A DNA stretch of 64,000 nt from Microcaldota archaeon (GTDB lineage: Archaea; Micrarchaeota; Micrarchaeia; Micrarchaeales; Micrarchaeaceae), in assembly GCA_021787495.1 (NCBI GenBank), contig JAJYLX010000002.1:53455-117454 (forward strand), in the 5' to 3' direction. The position numbers and the translations under genes were made by a program. The notes under the pieces were generated by a model. That model was not told where the DNA came from, made no database searches, and worked only from the letters and a program-made list of their open reading frames with translations. Below, piece by piece: positions 55,624 to 63,885 of the stretch (positions are counted from its first letter, which is position 1; every line of letters begins with the position of its first letter).

Positions 55624-55983
55624 ATGCCATACCAGAAATTCGAGGTTTCAGATGAAGTTGCGGCGAAGACCTATGAGGCCCTGCAGCAGGCTAAGCGCTC
55701 CGGTTCGATAAGGAAGGGCGTGAACGAGGTCACGAAGAGCATAGAGCGCGGCCTTGCCACTTTCGTGGTCATAGCAGGGGATGTGACTCCTGAGGAGGTC
55801 GTCATGCACATCCCGACGCTGTGCGAGCAGAAGAAGATTCCGTTCTCGTACGTGCCGAAGAAGCTCGACCTCGGCAAGGCCATAGGGCTGAACGTCCCTT
55901 GCACCGCGATAGCGGTCGAGAAGGCGGGCCAGGCGGGCCAGGCGATAAAGGACATAGTGTCGATGGTAACGGGCAAGAAGTAA
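55624..55983 (+). CDS. Ribosomal protein eL8 / L7Ae (kink-turn-binding protein)
   Basis: 119 residues: RSGSIRKGVNEVTKSIERGL (RNA-binding KGxNExTK motif), ATFVVIAGDVTPEEVVMHIP, CEQKKIPFSYVPKKLDLGKA and IGLNVPCTAIAVE. L7Ae binds kink-turns in rRNA, box C/D and H/ACA sRNAs and RNase P. It is followed by eS28 and eL24, the conserved archaeal order. Confidence 0.96.
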   Translation: MPYQKFEVSDEVAAKTYEALQQAKRSGSIRKGVNEVTKSIERGLATFVVIAGDVTPEEVVMHIPTLCEQKKIPFSYVPKKLDLGKAIGLNVPCTAIAVEKAGQAGQAIKDIVSMVTGKK

Positions 55984-55991
55984 GGGATTGA

Positions 55992-56270
55992 ATGGAAGCG
56001 CCGCAAAAACCACAGCCTCCCGCAACGCAGCAGCCACAGCAGTCGTGGCAGCCCGGAAGATTCTCAGGGTTCCTGGCCGAGATCGTGGAGATAAACCGCA
56101 AGAGGCGCACCGGCATTTACGGCGAGATATACTTCGTCAGCTGCAGGATACTCGAGGGCAGGGACAAGGACCGCGTCATAAGGCGCACCATGGTGGGCCC
56201 CGCCAAGGTCGGCGATGTCATAAGGTTGCCGGACACAAACAGAGAGGCGAAGGAGATACGCGTCAAGTGA
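55992..56270 (+). CDS. Ribosomal protein eS28 with Pro/Gln-rich N-terminal extension
   Basis: 92 residues. Residues 1-25 are a proline- and glutamine-rich tail; the S28e domain follows (FLAEIVEINRKRRTGIYGEI, VSCRILEGRDKDRVIRR, TMVGPAKVGDVIRLPDTNRE). Usual S28e length is about 70, so the extension is unusual. Part of the eL8-eS28-eL24 operon. Confidence 0.92.
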   Translation: MEAPQKPQPPATQQPQQSWQPGRFSGFLAEIVEINRKRRTGIYGEIYFVSCRILEGRDKDRVIRRTMVGPAKVGDVIRLPDTNREAKEIRVK

Positions 56271-56274
56271 TGCC

Positions 56275-56448
56275 ATGAAATGCTCATACTGCTCCGGCGA
56301 CATAAGGAAAGGCGCCGGCATGATGTACGTCCACAACAGCGGCGTCATAAGGTACTACTGCTCGAGCCGCTGCTACAAGAACGACGCGGTGCTGGGTAGG
56401 ACGTTCAACGCGAAGGAGAGGAAGGCCAAGAAAGAGCAGCACAAGTGA
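56275..56448 (+). CDS. Ribosomal protein eL24
   Basis: 57 residues: MKCSYCSGDIRKGAGMMYV, GVIRYYCSSRCYKNDAVLGR and a basic tail. The four cysteines (CxxC and CxxxC) bind zinc. It bridges subunits in the archaeal ribosome. Starts four bases after eS28; it was located by reading the sequence because of its short length. Confidence 0.93.
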   Translation: MKCSYCSGDIRKGAGMMYVHNSGVIRYYCSSRCYKNDAVLGRTFNAKERKAKKEQHK

Positions 56449-56452
56449 AAAA

Positions 56453-56644
56453 TTACTTCCTCTGTGCGAGGATGTCGAAGTCCCGTATTTCAAACCCCCT
56501 CGGTCCGGACCCGGACTTCACTCTCTTTATCCTGTAATATGGCCCCCTTTCCTAGTGACTCTCGCTACCCCCTTCACATTTGTAATAGAGCTCGTATACA
56601 TCTTTTGCCATCTGGGCGCACCCCTGCCTTCAGCATCTCCGCGT
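56453..56644 (-). other. Short interrupted frame between ftsZ and eL24
   Basis: The minus strand downstream of ftsZ shows protein-like pieces in different frames: MAKDVYELYYKCEGG (stopped by TAG), NVKGVARVTRKG, and YYRIKRVKSGSGPRGFEIRD ending in a TAA at 56453-56455. They could be one small broken gene. In many archaea secE and spt5 follow ftsZ, but nothing here resembles them. Weak evidence. Confidence 0.3.
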
Positions 56645-57724
56645 TCACACCTCGTCTAGGTCGAGATCCCTCCCGTCGAGGTCCTCCAACTGCTGCTTTA
56701 TGCCGCGCTCGGTATATTCCGGAAAGCCCACCCCCCCGACGACTATCATGACCTTTATGGAGTCCTTCTTGAGCGAGTCATCTATCCTAGCGCCCCATTT
56801 GAGCATCGCGTCCCCGCCTATCCTGTTAGAGACCTCCTGGAAGACCATCTCCGCTTCCCTCAGCGTGAGGTTCGGCCCGCCTATTATATTCACGAGAGCC
56901 TTCTTCGCGGTCGACATGTCGACCTCCAGGAGCGGGCTGTTTATCGCGTTCTCGAGCGCTATCCTGACACGGTCCCCTCCGGCCGCGCTGTTCACCGCCT
57001 CGCCGCTGCCGATGACCGCATAGCCGGAATCCCTCAGCACCGCCCTCAGGTCGGCGAAGTCTATGTTGACCAGCCCAGGCCTAGTCACCATCTCTATGAT
57101 CCCCTTGGCGGAACTCGCTAGTATCTCGTCGGACACGCGGAACGCCATGTTGAGAGGGAGATCCGGCGCGACCTTAAGCAGTTTGTCGTTGTGTATGACT
57201 ATGACCGTATCAGCTACCTTCCTTATCTTGTCAAGGCCGGACAGCGCGTTCTTCATCCTCGCGACGCCCTCGCTGCTGAATGGCAGCGTCACTATCGCGA
57301 CCGTGAGCGCCCCCGCCTCCTTGGCCTCGTGGAGCGCCGTAGATATCGAGCCCGTCCCGGTCCCGCCTCCGAGGCCGCATGTGGCGAAGACGAGCTGCGA
57401 GTTGCCTATCAGGTGCCGTATCTCGTCCTTGCTCTCGATGGCAGCCTCCTCACCTATCTTGATGTCGCTGCCGGCACCCAGCCCTTTCGTAGCCTTCTTG
57501 CCGAGCAGGACCTTCCTCTCGGCCCTCGTCCTGACAAGGTGCGCGGCATCCGTGTTCATCGCGACCAGCGTCGCGCCGTCGACCTTTATCTCGCTGAGCC
57601 TGTTTATCGTGTTGCTGCCGCTGCCGCCCAGGCCCACGACGTAGATCTTTGGCTTCGATGTCTCTATGAATCTGAGTATCTCCTCATCATCCGGGCTGAT
57701 TGCGGCCACAGCTTCATCGGTCAT
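56645..57724 (-). CDS. ftsZ: Cell division GTPase FtsZ
   Basis: 359 residues: IYVVGLGGSGSNTINRLSEI, VAMNTDAAHL, the tubulin signature VFATCGLGGGTGTGSISTAL, LPFSSEGVARMKNALSGLDK and the T7 loop NIDFADLRAVL. C-terminal tail acidic and short. It forms the cytokinetic ring. Divergent from the deoxyhypusine synthase gene with a 70-bp spacer. Confidence 0.97.
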   Translation of the reverse strand: MTDEAVAAISPDDEEILRFIETSKPKIYVVGLGGSGSNTINRLSEIKVDGATLVAMNTDAAHLVRTRAERKVLLGKKATKGLGAGSDIKIGEEAAIESKDEIRHLIGNSQLVFATCGLGGGTGTGSISTALHEAKEAGALTVAIVTLPFSSEGVARMKNALSGLDKIRKVADTVIVIHNDKLLKVAPDLPLNMAFRVSDEILASSAKGIIEMVTRPGLVNIDFADLRAVLRDSGYAVIGSGEAVNSAAGGDRVRIALENAINSPLLEVDMSTAKKALVNIIGGPNLTLREAEMVFQEVSNRIGGDAMLKWGARIDDSLKKDSIKVMIVVGGVGFPEYTERGIKQQLEDLDGRDLDLDEV

Positions 57725-57794
57725 AAAATCACTGGTCTCTCATATATCACCGCGAAGGGATAAAAAGGTTGTCGCGAAAAAGGTGATTGATACA

Positions 57795-58760
57795 ATGGCA
57801 GCAGATTCCGCAAAAGCGATCAGGGAGAGGATGCTCAGCAGAGCAGTTAAGGACATACGCGTGCGCAAGGGGATGAGGGTCTCGGAGCTCATGGACAGCA
57901 TGTCCGCAATGGGCGGATTCTCAGGGCAGCACCTCTACAACGGGATAGAGATAACTAGGGCAATGCTCGGTGACAGGAGTTCGTTCAACTTCCTCTCGTT
58001 CCCCGCAGACATAGTCTCTACAGGGCTGAGGGGCGTCCTGGCGGATATGGTCAAGCACTTCGATGCGATAATAACGACGGGGGGCATGCTCGACCACGAC
58101 ATAGCAAGGAGCTTCGGGGGCAGGTACTGCGTCGGCGAGTTCAACGCGGACGATGCCTACCTGCACAGGCTCGGCATATACAGGCTGGGCAACGTCTTCA
58201 TAGAGCAGAAGGAGTACGGCGGCAAGGTGGAGGACGCCTTCACGGACGTAATGGGCAGACTCTACAAGTCCAAAGGCTACAAGAAGGAGTACAGCGCCAG
58301 CGAGCTCGCCTCAGAGTTCGGGCGCGAGATCAGGGACGAGCACTCGATACTGCGCCAGGCCTACCTGCACAAGGTGCCCATATTCAACCCGGGCATACTC
58401 GACGGCGCGTTCGGCACGCAGCTCACCATATTCTCGCAGACGCACGACTTCAGGCTCAATCTCATAAGGGACGAGCTCGCGCTGAGCAACATCGCGTTCG
58501 ACAACAAGGTCACCGGGGCGCTCATGATAGGCGGTGGGATAAGCAAACACCACGTGATCTGGTGGAACCAGTTCAAGGGAGGACTCGACTACGCGGTCTA
58601 TATGACAACAGCCACGCAGTTCGACGGCAGCCTTTCTGGCGCTCGCCTCACAGAAGCGGTATCCTGGGGCAAGGTCAAGGAGAAGGCGAAGTACGTGACC
58701 ATAGACGGCGATGCCACGATAATACTGCCCGTGATGGCCGCCGCGCTCGACCTGGAATAA
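57795..58760 (+). CDS. Deoxyhypusine synthase
   Basis: 321 residues from the ATG at 57795: GGFSGQHLYNGIEITRAMLG, SFPADIVSTGLRGVLADMVK, AIITTGGMLDHDIARSFGG, IFNPGILDGAFGTQLTIFSQ, TGALMIGGGISKHHVIWWNQ and the catalytic lysine in EAVSWGKVKEKAKYV. It transfers aminobutyl from spermidine to a lysine of aIF5A. Archaeal aIF5A is not in the window. The sequence is complete in all catalytic blocks. Confidence 0.95.
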   Translation: MAADSAKAIRERMLSRAVKDIRVRKGMRVSELMDSMSAMGGFSGQHLYNGIEITRAMLGDRSSFNFLSFPADIVSTGLRGVLADMVKHFDAIITTGGMLDHDIARSFGGRYCVGEFNADDAYLHRLGIYRLGNVFIEQKEYGGKVEDAFTDVMGRLYKSKGYKKEYSASELASEFGREIRDEHSILRQAYLHKVPIFNPGILDGAFGTQLTIFSQTHDFRLNLIRDELALSNIAFDNKVTGALMIGGGISKHHVIWWNQFKGGLDYAVYMTTATQFDGSLSGARLTEAVSWGKVKEKAKYVTIDGDATIILPVMAAALDLE

Positions 58761-58766
58761 GAACAA

Positions 58767-60203
58767 TCAATAGGTCCTGCCGAATATGGTTAGCTTACCG
58801 GTCTGCTTGCCGCAGACTATGCACCTGCCATCCCTCTCTTCTGCAGTGAGGGTGCCGACCGCCTCGACGCTCGGTGCTATCGCACTTATCTTGTCATAGC
58901 ACTCCTTGCCCTCGCACCAGTTGGCCTTTGCAACGCCGTTTTCGGTCACCCACCTTCCGGCCTCTCCAAGGTCGCTGAAATACCTTATCTTCTTCGCGTA
59001 GAACTCCTCGGCTTTCCCGAACATCGTTTCCGGTATGTCGGTTTCGAGGAGCCTCTTTATCGTTGCGGTGAGGTCCGCATCCGCCACTTGGATCTTTTTG
59101 GCGGTGTCGCGCCTGAATATGGTGTATTTCTCACCTTCGAGTTCCTTAATACCAACCTCTATCCTCAGCGGTACGCCCTTGAGCTCCCACACGTTGAATT
59201 TCTCGCCCGGGGTGATGGGAGAGCTATCGAGCGTGACGGAGAGACCAGAGGAAGCGAGCCTCTCCATAAGCTTCCTTGCACCCTCCTCTATCCTTCCTTT
59301 CGTCTCCGACTTGATTATCGGTATTATGACCACCTGCACCGGTGCAATCCTCGGCGGCACGACCAGTCCTTTGTCATCTCCGTGTATGGATATTACAGCT
59401 GAAATGAATCTCTCACCGTTGCCCGTGCAGACCTGCCAGACGTACGACTTCTTGCCGTCGGGATCTGAGTACTGCAGGTCGAACTTCTTCGCATAAGCCT
59501 GCCCAAGGTTGTTCACCGACCCGTTCTCGAGCAGCCTCCCGTCCGGCAGTATAGTGTAGAACTCGAATGCGAAATCAGCGCCAGCGAACACCTCATACGG
59601 GGGCTTAGAAACGCATATTGGGGGTATCTTAAGTATATCCTTCCAGACGCGCTCGTAGAACGACTTGTGAAGCATGGCCTCCTTCGCGGCTTCATCCCTG
59701 GTCTTATGCACAGTGTGTATCTCGTGCCAGTAGGTAATTTCGCGGTCACGTATCATGGTGTGTGTCGTCTTGCTCTCGTTCCTGTACGAAGAAACGGTCT
59801 CATAAACCCTTATCGGGAGCATGCCCTTCCTTATCCATATCTTGAAAATCGGGTACATGGCAGGCTCGCCGGTAGGGCGGAGTATCAGCTCATTCTCTGA
59901 GGTGTAGAACGCCTCGTCCCTGAAGCTGTTGAACCACTTGTCATTCTGTTTGGCGAACTCAAACGGCACGAGCAGCGGGAATGCAACCTCCTCTATGCCA
60001 CTCTCCTTGAACATCAAGTCAAGATGCCTGACCAGGGCCTTCATCATGCTTAGGCCGTACGGCATCCAGACGAACGTGCCCTTGACCGGGTAGCTGCGGT
60101 CCACTATGCCTGCAAGCTCCAGCACGGTGTTGTACCACACTATGTGGTCATCACGATTAGGCAGGCGCTCTGCCTTCACCAATCCTTGTCCTTTGCCGTC
60201 CAC
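58767..60203 (-). CDS. proS: Prolyl-tRNA synthetase (archaeal/eukaryotic type)
   Basis: 478 residues. Class II motif 1 VKGTFVWMPYGLSMMKALVR region, motif 2 YETVSSYRNESKTTHTMIRD, a TYWHEIHTVHKTRDEA block and motif 3 near VISIHGDDKGLVVPP. Anticodon-binding domain follows (PVQVVIIPIIKSETKGRIEE, VPLRIEVGIKELEGEKYTI) and a C-terminal zinc domain (CEGKEC, CIVCGKQTG). Archaeal ProRS of this type lacks the bacterial editing insertion. It charges tRNA-Pro such as the intron-bearing GGG gene here. Confidence 0.96.
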   Translation of the reverse strand: MDGKGQGLVKAERLPNRDDHIVWYNTVLELAGIVDRSYPVKGTFVWMPYGLSMMKALVRHLDLMFKESGIEEVAFPLLVPFEFAKQNDKWFNSFRDEAFYTSENELILRPTGEPAMYPIFKIWIRKGMLPIRVYETVSSYRNESKTTHTMIRDREITYWHEIHTVHKTRDEAAKEAMLHKSFYERVWKDILKIPPICVSKPPYEVFAGADFAFEFYTILPDGRLLENGSVNNLGQAYAKKFDLQYSDPDGKKSYVWQVCTGNGERFISAVISIHGDDKGLVVPPRIAPVQVVIIPIIKSETKGRIEEGARKLMERLASSGLSVTLDSSPITPGEKFNVWELKGVPLRIEVGIKELEGEKYTIFRRDTAKKIQVADADLTATIKRLLETDIPETMFGKAEEFYAKKIRYFSDLGEAGRWVTENGVAKANWCEGKECYDKISAIAPSVEAVGTLTAEERDGRCIVCGKQTGKLTIFGRTY

Positions 60204-60281
60204 AGTAATCCTTCTCTAATTCCACATCATATTCACAGAATGGGTATTTAAGCTTTCGAGGGCTCTGTTACAGTGTTTTCC

Positions 60282-61097
60282 ATGAAAGCAGCACTGTTCG
60301 CCGCGCTCGCCATGGCCGTTCTGATAGGCTCCAGTTCCGCGCTGACCGTCACGCTGACGGGCACGTGCAAGGGGATTTATCAGAACAACTCTGTGGATTA
60401 CGTGGAGTTCGTGCTCAACAACTCCGGCAACGGGCCGGCCACAAACCTGAGCTTTATACCGGCGAGCCTGGGGATAAACCTGAGCGCCCGGAACGGAACG
60501 CTTCCCGTGCTGTACCCGGGCAACACCTCTACGACCAGGTTCGACGTGACGAACGCCACGTACAACGGAACTTACGCCTTCGGGATGTACGTCTCGTACC
60601 TCCAGGGAGGGCAGACCTTCGTGGTGACCTTTCCATGCCTCGTCAGCCTTGGAAAGCCTAGCGTCCAGTTCGCCTACATATCCAACATGTCGATAAGTAA
60701 CGGAAGGCTCTCCACAGAGATAACCAGCATATACGGGAAGAGGCTCCCGGTCATGCTATACTTCATTGCCCCTCCCGCGTTCACGATAAGCCCCAAGAGC
60801 ACCACCATCTACATGAACGGCAGCTCTGTGAACGAGGTTAACGCGAGCATAGACGAGGGCAGGGCCTTCAACGGGCAGGTAACGCTGACAGGTGTCATAT
60901 CGTATGTCATAGCGAATAGGAGCTACGCCTCCCTCTACACGCTGCCCGTCTCGCTGTCGCAATCGGGCGGCCAAGGCATAGACCTGACCTGGATGGCGCT
61001 GGGCGCGGTCGTCGCGCTCATCATCGCGCTGATAGTGGCGTCCATCGTGCTCAAAAGGAGAAGGCCCAAGACTGGCGTGGAGGGTGCTGCCGCTTGA
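60282..61097 (+). CDS. Secreted, C-terminally membrane-anchored surface protein
   Basis: 271 residues. Signal peptide MKAALFAALAMAVLIGSSSA, an outside domain of beta type with many N-x-S/T sequons (NNSGNGPATNLSF, NATYNGTYAF), and a C-terminal membrane helix (MALGAVVALIIALIVASIVL) followed by KRRRPK. The fold recalls immunoglobulin-like or NEW3-type domains; no family certain. The glycosyltransferase gene next to it overlaps its stop codon. Confidence 0.78.
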   Translation: MKAALFAALAMAVLIGSSSALTVTLTGTCKGIYQNNSVDYVEFVLNNSGNGPATNLSFIPASLGINLSARNGTLPVLYPGNTSTTRFDVTNATYNGTYAFGMYVSYLQGGQTFVVTFPCLVSLGKPSVQFAYISNMSISNGRLSTEITSIYGKRLPVMLYFIAPPAFTISPKSTTIYMNGSSVNEVNASIDEGRAFNGQVTLTGVISYVIANRSYASLYTLPVSLSQSGGQGIDLTWMALGAVVALIIALIVASIVLKRRRPKTGVEGAAA

Positions 61098-61762
61098 ACA
61101 GGATAAGCATAGTGATACCGACGCTCAACGAGGAGAAGAACATCGGCGCTGCCATCGGCGAGGTGAAGAGGGTGCTCCGCGGCTACGACTACGAGATAAT
61201 AGTTGTCGACGGGCATTCAAGGGACTCGACCGTAGGAATCGCCAAGAGGGCTGGCGCGCGGGTGATTTATGATGACTATGGCAAGGGGTCCGCTCTGATA
61301 AAAGGGATGCACGCCGCAAGGGGCGGAATAATAATCTCCATGGACGCCGACATGTCGAACAAGCCTGAGGAGCTGAAGCTGCTCATTGCCGGCATAGAGG
61401 CGGGGTATGACGTGTGCGTCGGTTCCAGGTTCCTCGTCGGCGGGGGGTCGGACGACATGCCGCTGGTCAGGAAGTTCGGGAACAAGGTCTTCGTCATGCT
61501 CGTCAACCTCCTCTACGGCTCAAGGTACACTGACCTCTGCTACGGCTACAGGAGCTTCTCCAGGAGGGCCGTGAGGGAGCTGAGGCTGAGGGAGAAGGGC
61601 TTCGGCATAGAGACAGAGATGAACATCCTCGCGCAGAAGAAGCACATGAGGATATTGGAGGTCCCGAGCTACGAGAAGAGGAGGGCGAACGGCGAGGGCA
61701 AGCTGCAGAGCCTCTCGGACGGCTGGCGAATACTCAAGACGATAGTCAGGAACATAAGCTGA
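61094..61762 (+). CDS. Family 2 glycosyltransferase
   Basis: 222 residues from a TTG at 61094 that overlaps the previous stop. ISIVIPTLNEEKNIGAAIGE, IIVVDGHSRDSTVGIAKRAG, IIISMDADMSNKPEELKLLI (DxD-like) and the YGYRSFSRRAVREL segment typify polyprenyl-phosphate GT2 enzymes. No membrane helices. It is probably co-expressed with the surface protein and may make a polyprenyl-linked sugar for the GT-C protein at 62.1-63.9 kb. Confidence 0.9.
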   Translation: MNRISIVIPTLNEEKNIGAAIGEVKRVLRGYDYEIIVVDGHSRDSTVGIAKRAGARVIYDDYGKGSALIKGMHAARGGIIISMDADMSNKPEELKLLIAGIEAGYDVCVGSRFLVGGGSDDMPLVRKFGNKVFVMLVNLLYGSRYTDLCYGYRSFSRRAVRELRLREKGFGIETEMNILAQKKHMRILEVPSYEKRRANGEGKLQSLSDGWRILKTIVRNIS

Positions 61763-61803
61763 TTAGTTTTATGTGCCAATATATGCCAAAGCTACGTGCG
61801 GAA

Positions 61804-62142
61804 ATGATCACAAGGCAGTATATTAACAGGGAGGTCAAGCGGTGGAATAGGCTCATGGGCTGGCTCAAAGAGGAAGTAAAGGATAGATACAGGAACCTAA
61901 CCAAAAAGGCCTCGCAGCTCTATTATGGGATAGCTACGAGCCACTAATTTGAGGATGGAAACAAGAGGACTGCGTTCATAGCCCCAGAGATTTTCCTCAA
62001 GAAGAATGGGAGACCAATACGGGACAGGTGCCTTGCGGAGCACGTATCCAATTCCCTTTCCTTTCTGGTGGCTGACAGTAAGGCTGACGTCGAAGAAGCG
62101 GAATCGATGATTAAGAAGCTGACCAAGAGCGAGGTCAGCTAG
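61804..62142 (+). pseudogene. Fic/Doc-family gene with a stop codon inside the active-site motif
   Basis: The ATG at 61804 gives 47 codons ending LYYGIATSH, then TAA at 61945-61947, then in the same frame FEDGNKRTAFIAPEIFLKKN and 45 further residues to a TAG at 62140-62142. The junction reconstructs the Fic motif HxFxDGNKR with the x codon replaced by TAA. Fic proteins transfer AMP or phosphate to targets, often as toxins. The size fits a Doc-type toxin. Its end overlaps the convergent membrane protein gene by eight bases. Confidence 0.88.
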
Positions 62143-63874
62143 AGTTCACTCCTGTTATCCTGTAGAGCCCGTACAGGTTGCCGCTCGCGTTGTCCTTCGC
62201 GGTCGCTATCGCGACGGTGTTGTACTCCCTCATCACGTTGGTGCACTGCGCCCTCATGTCGGACGTGGTATAGCACCAGAACCCGTAGTCTATGACAAGG
62301 CACGGGTATGTTGAGCTGTAGTACCTGTACTGCGGCGTCGACGGCCCGGTGAGGTTGAAGAACTGCGTCGAAGTGCGGCCGTTTATATTGAATAGGGTGG
62401 GATCGAAGCTGAACACGGCGCACGAGCTTGGTATCAGTTGTGCGTTGCTGTACACGAAGTTCTCATAGAACCTCGCGGTCTGCGCCTGTGTTATGTTCCG
62501 TGGGTTTATGGCGAGCTGCGGCGCCATGGACAGCGTCGAGTAGGTTATGACCGCTATCGCAATCACGGCGACCGCCCCGGCAGCGATGGAAGACCTGCGC
62601 GTACCCCTTGCGATCCTGATCCCCTCTCCGACGGCATAGCCTCCGAGGAGGCTCGTCACAGGGATCAGGGCCAGCATGAACCTCCAGTCGACCCCGAACA
62701 GGACGGAACCCGCGTAGAACGCGGTGTAGATGAGGAAGATGGCACCAAACCAGAGCGAGAGCGCCGCCCATTCCCTCTTCCTGTACGCGGCCAGAAGCGC
62801 CAGCCCGATTACAGCCAGCAGGGTGAAGAGCATCGGCTGCATTATCGGGTAGTTAGTCTGCAAAGATGAGTAAGCATTGACCCAGAACAGGGCGTTGGAG
62901 CAGATGTTCGCCCCGAAGTTCTGCAGGTTTATCGTGCCGGTCACGTTCATGTATCCGGTGCCGCACGTGTTCTGTATCTGCGTGCCTATCGCACCGTAGG
63001 TATCGTTCGCCGCTATCGTGGTGACGTACAGCACCTCCGGCAGCACGACCAGCAGCGCAATCAGCGCGACCACCAGCAGCTTGGTGTTGAGCAGGTTCCC
63101 CCTTATGAGGCGGAGGTTAGATTTCACAGAGTCGGCGACAGACTTCCCGTCAAGGACGAGGTACATGAGCGGGAACAGGACGAGGTACGCCCCCGCGTCG
63201 ACCTTCGTATAGGCGACGAATGCGAGCGAGAACGCGAAGAACGCCAGCGTCCACGCCCTCTTCCTCCTTATGAACAGGAGCATCGCGACCAGCGCGACAA
63301 CCGAGTAGAACATCATCAGCATGTCCGAGGTCGTGGGGGCGGCCCACACTAGTATTATTGGGGAGAGCGCCATGAGCAGCTCGGAGAAGAGCGAGTGCCA
63401 GAACCTGCCGAAGAGCAGGAACGCGGCGAAGAACGTCACTAGCACGGCGAGCGCCGATACCAGTATGTACTCGTTGAAAACGACAGCCCTACTGACCCCG
63501 AACAGACCGAATCCGAGCGCGATGTTGAACGACGTGCCGACGGGCTCGTGGAAGATCTGCCCGGCGAAGCACTGCACGGGGGTGCCGTAGTTGCACATCC
63601 ATGCCTGCCCGCTGTGGAGCAGCGCCTGTGCGCCCCCCTGGTATATTGCGTCGTCGAAGAAGAGCTGCTGGGTCGGCTTCACGAGCGACAGCTCGACCGC
63701 GAGGAAGAGTGCCATGACGATGAGCGCATAGCCGATATAGGCCTTCCTGAATCCTCGAGACCTGAACACGGAGAGGATGTCCCTCCGCGACATGGCAATG
63801 GAAACGAGCATGCCGATGAACGAGAGCAGTATGCCGATCGTGAAAAGGTACTCCTCAGTGCCGACGTCAATCAT
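62135..63874 (-). CDS. GT-C-type membrane glycosyltransferase (PMT/ArnT-like)
   Basis: 579 residues with about 12 membrane helices. The first extracytoplasmic loop contains FFDDAIYQGGAQALLHSGQA, where the DD is placed as the catalytic acid of GT-C enzymes. A soluble C-terminal part of about 120 residues contains cysteine pairs and N-glycosylation sequons and lies outside. It should use a polyprenyl-phosphate sugar donor to modify proteins or lipids. It lies near a GT2 gene and a carbamoyltransferase. Confidence 0.82.
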   Translation of the reverse strand: MIDVGTEEYLFTIGILLSFIGMLVSIAMSRRDILSVFRSRGFRKAYIGYALIVMALFLAVELSLVKPTQQLFFDDAIYQGGAQALLHSGQAWMCNYGTPVQCFAGQIFHEPVGTSFNIALGFGLFGVSRAVVFNEYILVSALAVLVTFFAAFLLFGRFWHSLFSELLMALSPIILVWAAPTTSDMLMMFYSVVALVAMLLFIRRKRAWTLAFFAFSLAFVAYTKVDAGAYLVLFPLMYLVLDGKSVADSVKSNLRLIRGNLLNTKLLVVALIALLVVLPEVLYVTTIAANDTYGAIGTQIQNTCGTGYMNVTGTINLQNFGANICSNALFWVNAYSSLQTNYPIMQPMLFTLLAVIGLALLAAYRKREWAALSLWFGAIFLIYTAFYAGSVLFGVDWRFMLALIPVTSLLGGYAVGEGIRIARGTRRSSIAAGAVAVIAIAVITYSTLSMAPQLAINPRNITQAQTARFYENFVYSNAQLIPSSCAVFSFDPTLFNINGRTSTQFFNLTGPSTPQYRYYSSTYPCLVIDYGFWCYTTSDMRAQCTNVMREYNTVAIATAKDNASGNLYGLYRITGVNSS

Positions 63875-63885
63875 GCGCGCTTACC

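Noticed and set aside
29860-61947. Stop-codon recoding as an explanation for the HAD (TAG) and Fic (TAA) interruptions
   Set aside because: Different stop codons, no suppressor tRNA seen, and both codons end normal genes elsewhere in the window (TAG for int(C), TAA for kae1-type neighbours).
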